Origin: Mikania micrantha
Lineage: Eukaryota > Streptophyta > Magnoliopsida > Asterales > Asteraceae
NCBI GenBank assembly: GCA_009363875.1
Contig: CM018695.1
Location: 61,189,433-61,253,432, forward strand
DNA: 64,000 nucleotides
Direction: 5' to 3'
Translations under genes and position numbers: made by a program
The notes under the pieces: generated by a model
The model's database searches: none
Told to the model about the DNA's origin: nothing
Seen by the model: the letters and a program-made list of their open reading frames with translations, nothing else
Part shown: piece after piece, positions 60,801-64,000 of the stretch
How positions within the stretch are numbered: position 1 is the first letter of the stretch
Layout of the letters: each line of letters begins with the position of its first letter

Positions 60801-63019
60801 GAAAAGTAAAGTTAAAATATAAAAGTATTAATTGTAAAAAAATTAAACGAAAGTAAAATAATAATAAAAATATAAAGTTAGAAACTTAAAAACTTATATT
60901 TATTCAATCAACATAATACAAGAAAAAATTAACGATTTAACAAATCTATCTATTATAATAAATAAAAATTTTTATGGACACATGTCACTTTCTTATAGCA
61001 CATCAACTTTAATTTTCTCACATCTCTCTCCTATTAAATACATCTTACATTAAATCATAATTCATAATATTAAATATTAGATATACTTTTATATATTTTA
61101 AAATTAAAAAATGTTTTTTTAATATTAATATATTTTTAAAATGAAAAAATATATTTATATTATAAAATATAATATTTTATTCTTATCGAAAACAGTTTTT
61201 CGAAATGACATGTTTAAAGAACCAAACTTTAAAAAGCTTAGTATTTAAATAAAAAATATAATTATTTTATTACTTAAAGTATTAAATATATAAAATTAAT
61301 CACATGTCATTTTAAATATCATCTTACAGTATTTAAATTTTAATTGATAATTATTCATCATACTTTTTTTATTCAACCCGTGTAATACACGGGCTACTAA
61401 CCTAGTGTTTAATAAATGCTTGTTTTTAAACATTATTTTAAAAAATCATTTTCGAAAAAAGTATATTATTTTTACAAAATATAGGTTGATACATGTATTT
61501 AACTACATGAGTTGAAATTTAATATGAGAGAGAAGAAAAAAAAATTATCATCACATGTGTACTCAAACATTTTTATTTATTAAGTATAGAATATTAGCTT
61601 ATTATCATTTGTATAAAGAATAAGCTTCACAAACAATACTGGATAAAAAATAAATATATAAATAATGTAAAAATTTTAATTTAATAAAAAGTTAATAAAA
61701 TACATTTTATAAATATTTAAACACTTATTAAACAATACAAATAACATTTGAAAATTTTGAATTTTTAAAATTTTTGATTGATAACGAAAGTTTGAAATGA
61801 TTTCGTTTGAAATGATTAAACTTTCATTAGTATATTTAAAGAAAATGAATATTAGTATTTTTAAATTTGCAAGTTTAACTTAATTATATTAAATAAATTA
61901 ATCTTTAAATTTGTTAAATATGCAATATGAATTGTATAGAATGACTTCACGTGTTAATGTGATTTTGATATACTAGAAAAACAACGTATGATATATTATT
62001 CTTTTATTATATATTATAAATTTGATAATTTTGTTGGTTTCATGTTCATTTTAATGGTTTCTCTTGTTATGTATTTTTTAGTTTTTTTATTAAAAAAAAA
62101 AAGAAAATATGTAACGAAGTAGATTATTATTTGTACAATTGGTACTTCGATATGTCAAATCCCACATGCAAGTTCTAATGGCATTTTTATTAGCATATCG
62201 TATTTTATTATCTAACTGACGCTATCCAATCTACCTAAAAAATTTTATCCTATGTTCTCAAGTTTTCTTTACGAGAGAAGAGAACGGAAACACATGTAAG
62301 AAACACATGTAAGAAACTGGAAAAAAAAAATCTAAAGAATTTTGTCTTGTTTTTCCTTTTATTTCCTTGCATGAGTGAAACTCAGAAATATAAGATGTTT
62401 TATTTTCATTTCTTTCCTCTAGATAAGTAAAACTTACTAACATAAACTTGTTTCTTCTTTTGTTTAATTCCTTTTTTTTTCCTTCTTTTACCATAAGGTT
62501 TGCTAGTTAGAAATTCAAGCATAAAAAAAATAGTTAACCCACAACAAAAAACTTTAGGGTCCGTTAACGCACCTGGTTGCCGGAGGTGGTTATATTCAAC
62601 GGAAACTTGTAATAAGCAGTTTCACCGGCTTGTGTCCTTAACGGATTACTAACAGTTTGAAACTGTGAGGTCGAGAGAAACATCGGAACGATATGAAATT
62701 GCACTAATTCGACCTTTTGTTGATCGGAAAGTGAGTTCAGGGCACCGGATTTCATGCCAGAAAACGCATTGTCGGTGGGTGCGAAGACAGTGATTCCTTG
62801 ATCGGAGTTGTTAAGTTGGGTGTTGATTTGGTCTCCGGCTTGGGTGATGAGGAGGAGGCGGAGGAAGACGGTGTACTGGCCGGATTTTTCCAGGATTTTG
62901 GTGATGTTGGTGGGGCCTGGTGGCGCCGGAGCTGGGGTGGTGGGTTGGGATACGGAGGTGCAATGGAGGATGAGGGATAACCAGAGTGGGAATGCAAGGA
63001 AGAATGGGAACGATGACAT
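57867..63019 (-). CDS. Fasciclin-like arabinogalactan protein (FLA), two exons
   Basis: Cell-surface glycoprotein, probably GPI-anchored, with a role in cell-wall architecture. Exon 1 is 63019-62573 (149 codons) and exon 2 is 58181-57867 (104 codons plus stop). They join between CAG and GTT in phase 0 to give 253 residues. Visible: signal peptide (1-24), AGP-type proline motif TTPAPAPPGPT, and one fasciclin domain (~36-185) with H1-like ITVFAPTDNAF, FHIVP and YQVDKVLLP. A second AGP segment (GPPAPTPDPVP), a Ser/Ala/Asp-rich linker and a hydrophobic C-terminus typical of a GPI signal follow. Length and order resemble the short, single-fasciclin-domain FLAs (FLA11/12 type), which are usually intronless. 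Here a 4391-bp intron (62572-58182; donor GTGCGT, acceptor TTGGTCCAG) holds transposons. No inactivating change in the coding parts; whether the intron splices out is unproven. Confidence 0.9.
58397..58927 (-). mobile_element. CACTA transposon end with subterminal repeats (in FLA intron)
   Basis: The right edge, read on the minus strand, starts CACTACTAGAAAAAAAAGG, a CACTA-type terminus. Inside are many copies of GTCGGAATTGCGTCGCAAA-like words (minus: TTTGCGACGCAATTCCGAC). The opposite terminus was not found, so it is a fragment. No transposase. Confidence 0.75.
58928..59201. other. FLA intron spacer
   Basis: AT-rich intronic sequence; nothing recognised. Confidence 0.4.
59202..59872 (+). 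mobile_element. Non-autonomous Helitron (671 bp, in FLA intron)
   Basis: Begins TCTATATCTATACTACCTAA after A. Ends with hairpin CCGTGTAATACACGG (59845-59859), a 9-base spacer and CTAG (59869-59872) followed by T. No coding capacity. Confidence 0.82.
60331..60611 (+). pseudogene. Helitron helicase C-terminal tail with Helitron 3' end
   Basis: The open frame 60331-60519 reads FTHGQLYVTCSRVTRKDGLK, then NVVYKEI, which is the C-terminal end of the Pif1-like helicase of autonomous Rep/Hel Helitrons (normally LYVAxSRVxSxxGLK). About 60 bp downstream lies the perfect 10-bp stem hairpin AACCCGTGTT/AACACGGGTT (60581-60602), then CTAG at 60608-60611 and T. The 5' part of the element was not found. It is a truncated autonomous copy. 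Confidence 0.85.
60631..60944 (+). mobile_element. Helitron 5' part (3' end not found)
   Basis: Starts TCTATCTATTATAATAAATA after A, the same family start as the neighbour at 60945. It runs into that element, which seems inserted in it. No hairpin-CTAG end could be assigned on the far side. Confidence 0.55.
60945..61405 (+). mobile_element. Non-autonomous Helitron (461 bp)
   Basis: Starts TCTATCTATTATAATAAATA after A. Ends with the perfect hairpin CCCGTGTAATACACGGG (61377-61393) and CTAG (61402-61405) before T. Same family as 22522-22921, which lies in the opposite orientation. Confidence 0.85.
61406..62571. other. FLA intron, proximal AT-rich part
   Basis: AT-rich with A/T homopolymers; no gene or complete element recognised. 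It ends at the splice donor at 62572. Confidence 0.4.
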
Positions 63020-63020
63020 C

Positions 63021-63042
63021 TTTTTTTTTTTTTTTTTTTTTT
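63021..63042 (-). repeat. 22-nt poly(A) in the FLA leader
   Basis: On the gene's strand a run of 22 A ends one base before the start codon at 63019. It is a homopolymer in the 5' leader and likely length-variable. Confidence 0.9.
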
Positions 63043-64000
63043 AATATAAATTGTTTTTGAAGAAAATGTGTTGGAAAATGGTTGAGAGGCAATGGTGCAT
63101 GGAAGGGTCTTAATGTTTTATTGAGGGAGGAAACTTCTAAATTACTCCATCCATACTTACAACTTAGAAGTGTGGTTGAGGAGAAGCCATTAGCTACTTG
63201 AGTCCCGATTTTGTGATAACAAACCGGTTAATTATTAAAAAAATTGAAAATAGATTTAATCATAATTGGTTTGGTTAATAACCAAATTTTCAAACTCTGT
63301 ACCCAAAATTGATCTAGTAATTGAAACTAATTAACTGCAAAATAATCAATTTTTACTTAGATGAGCTGGTTAACCGGTTTGAAAATTCGGCTAATAGCCA
63401 GTTTGGTGTCTTAAAACCTCAAACCGGTACTAAACCGCTTGTACTAGTTCGGTTAACAGTTTTTTGTGCGTCTTTAAAAGTATTGAAAAGTATGAACATA
63501 TTATGTATGCAATATCTATGCTAATAAATAGTTAAATGAGTGTTCAATAGTTATTTTATTATATGTTTTAGTTGTATTTGCTTGGTATATTTTTATATTA
63601 AATAAGAAAAAATATGTCGTTTTGTTGTGTCTTTTAATTTTTTGTTTTTCCATTCTTATTAAATAATTAATTTCAATTTAATTCTAAATAATTAGTGTAT
63701 CATAAACAAATTATTACAAATGATTAAATTACACCAATGTAACAAGTTGTAACATAAATACAAACCACAAATTACATAAAGAGCTTTAATTACACCAACG
63801 CAACAATTTGTATTTAATGACATAATTTAAATAAAAAAAATACCATTGGTATAAAGGCTTATGAAGATTTTACAAAAAGAATTATTTTTTTAATGTGGAG
63901 TTTTTTACGAAATGGAAGGAATTTTTTTTTTGAAAAATATTTAAAACATATAATATAAACATTACAACTCATTTACATTAGTGTGATTATTAATACTTTG
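63043..64000. other. FLA promoter side and AT-rich flank
   Basis: Upstream region of the FLA gene. No clear TATA box or other gene was recognised. It contains imperfect repeats of AACCGGTT-like words at 63220-63440. Confidence 0.4.

Noticed and set aside
62797..63044. Plus-strand frames opposite FLA exon 1
   Set aside because: Antisense shadows of the FLA signal peptide and fasciclin coding sequence.

Overview
The window looks like nuclear DNA of a eudicot plant, plausibly Asteraceae. The supporting evidence is AT-rich intergenic sequence, spliced genes with GT-AG introns, plant-only gene families (INDETERMINATE-domain zinc finger, fasciclin-like arabinogalactan protein), plastid DNA inserts and large nested Ty3/gypsy LTR retrotransposons. 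The species call is an impression from element style, not a proof.

Layout. 1-4500 holds a three-exon IDD C2H2 transcription factor gene (+). 4500-11300 is gene-free and carries small elements: foldback/MITE-like elements, a tRNA-type SINE with a perfect 17-bp target duplication, and a Helitron 3' end. 11316-21291 is gypsy element A, bounded by TAAAA duplications. It has lost PBS, gag, protease and RT, and its integrase is split by a foreign LTR (13974-18353) that itself carries a mosaic of plastid DNA (ycf2, ndhB and a group II intron piece). 21.6-23.3 kb has an inverted repeat whose left arm contains a 97-bp ndhF patch, and a minus-strand Helitron.

23391-56804 is one old gypsy element (C, minus strand, AGCAT duplications) opened from about 5.2 kb to 33.4 kb by nested insertions. 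Its integrase is interrupted by D (24500-39066, Athila-like, plus strand, GGTAC duplications) and by solo LTR G (39187-52850, GACAT duplications). D's 3' LTR is interrupted by the 4.26-kb solo LTR E (33927-38183, GCCTG duplications). G is interrupted by B (40916-51897, ACTAA duplications), a young, apparently intact Tekay/Del-type chromovirus with nearly identical LTRs, one open gag-pol frame of 1581 codons, and an extra intact open frame of 273 codons upstream of gag.

56.9-57.8 kb is a decayed hAT transposon. 57867-63019 (minus) is a complete fasciclin-like arabinogalactan protein gene. Its two exons are separated by a 4.4-kb intron filled with CACTA and Helitron sequence and bordered by a CCAGGT direct repeat at the splice sites, which suggests an intron gained by insertion. 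The last kilobase is AT-rich with no gene seen.

Only two host genes are supported (IDD, FLA). Most of the window is transposon archaeology, and the nesting gives a relative order: C, then D and G, then E (in D) and B (in G). LTR divergence agrees, with about 25 differences in 340 bp for C against 7 in 2068 bp for B.
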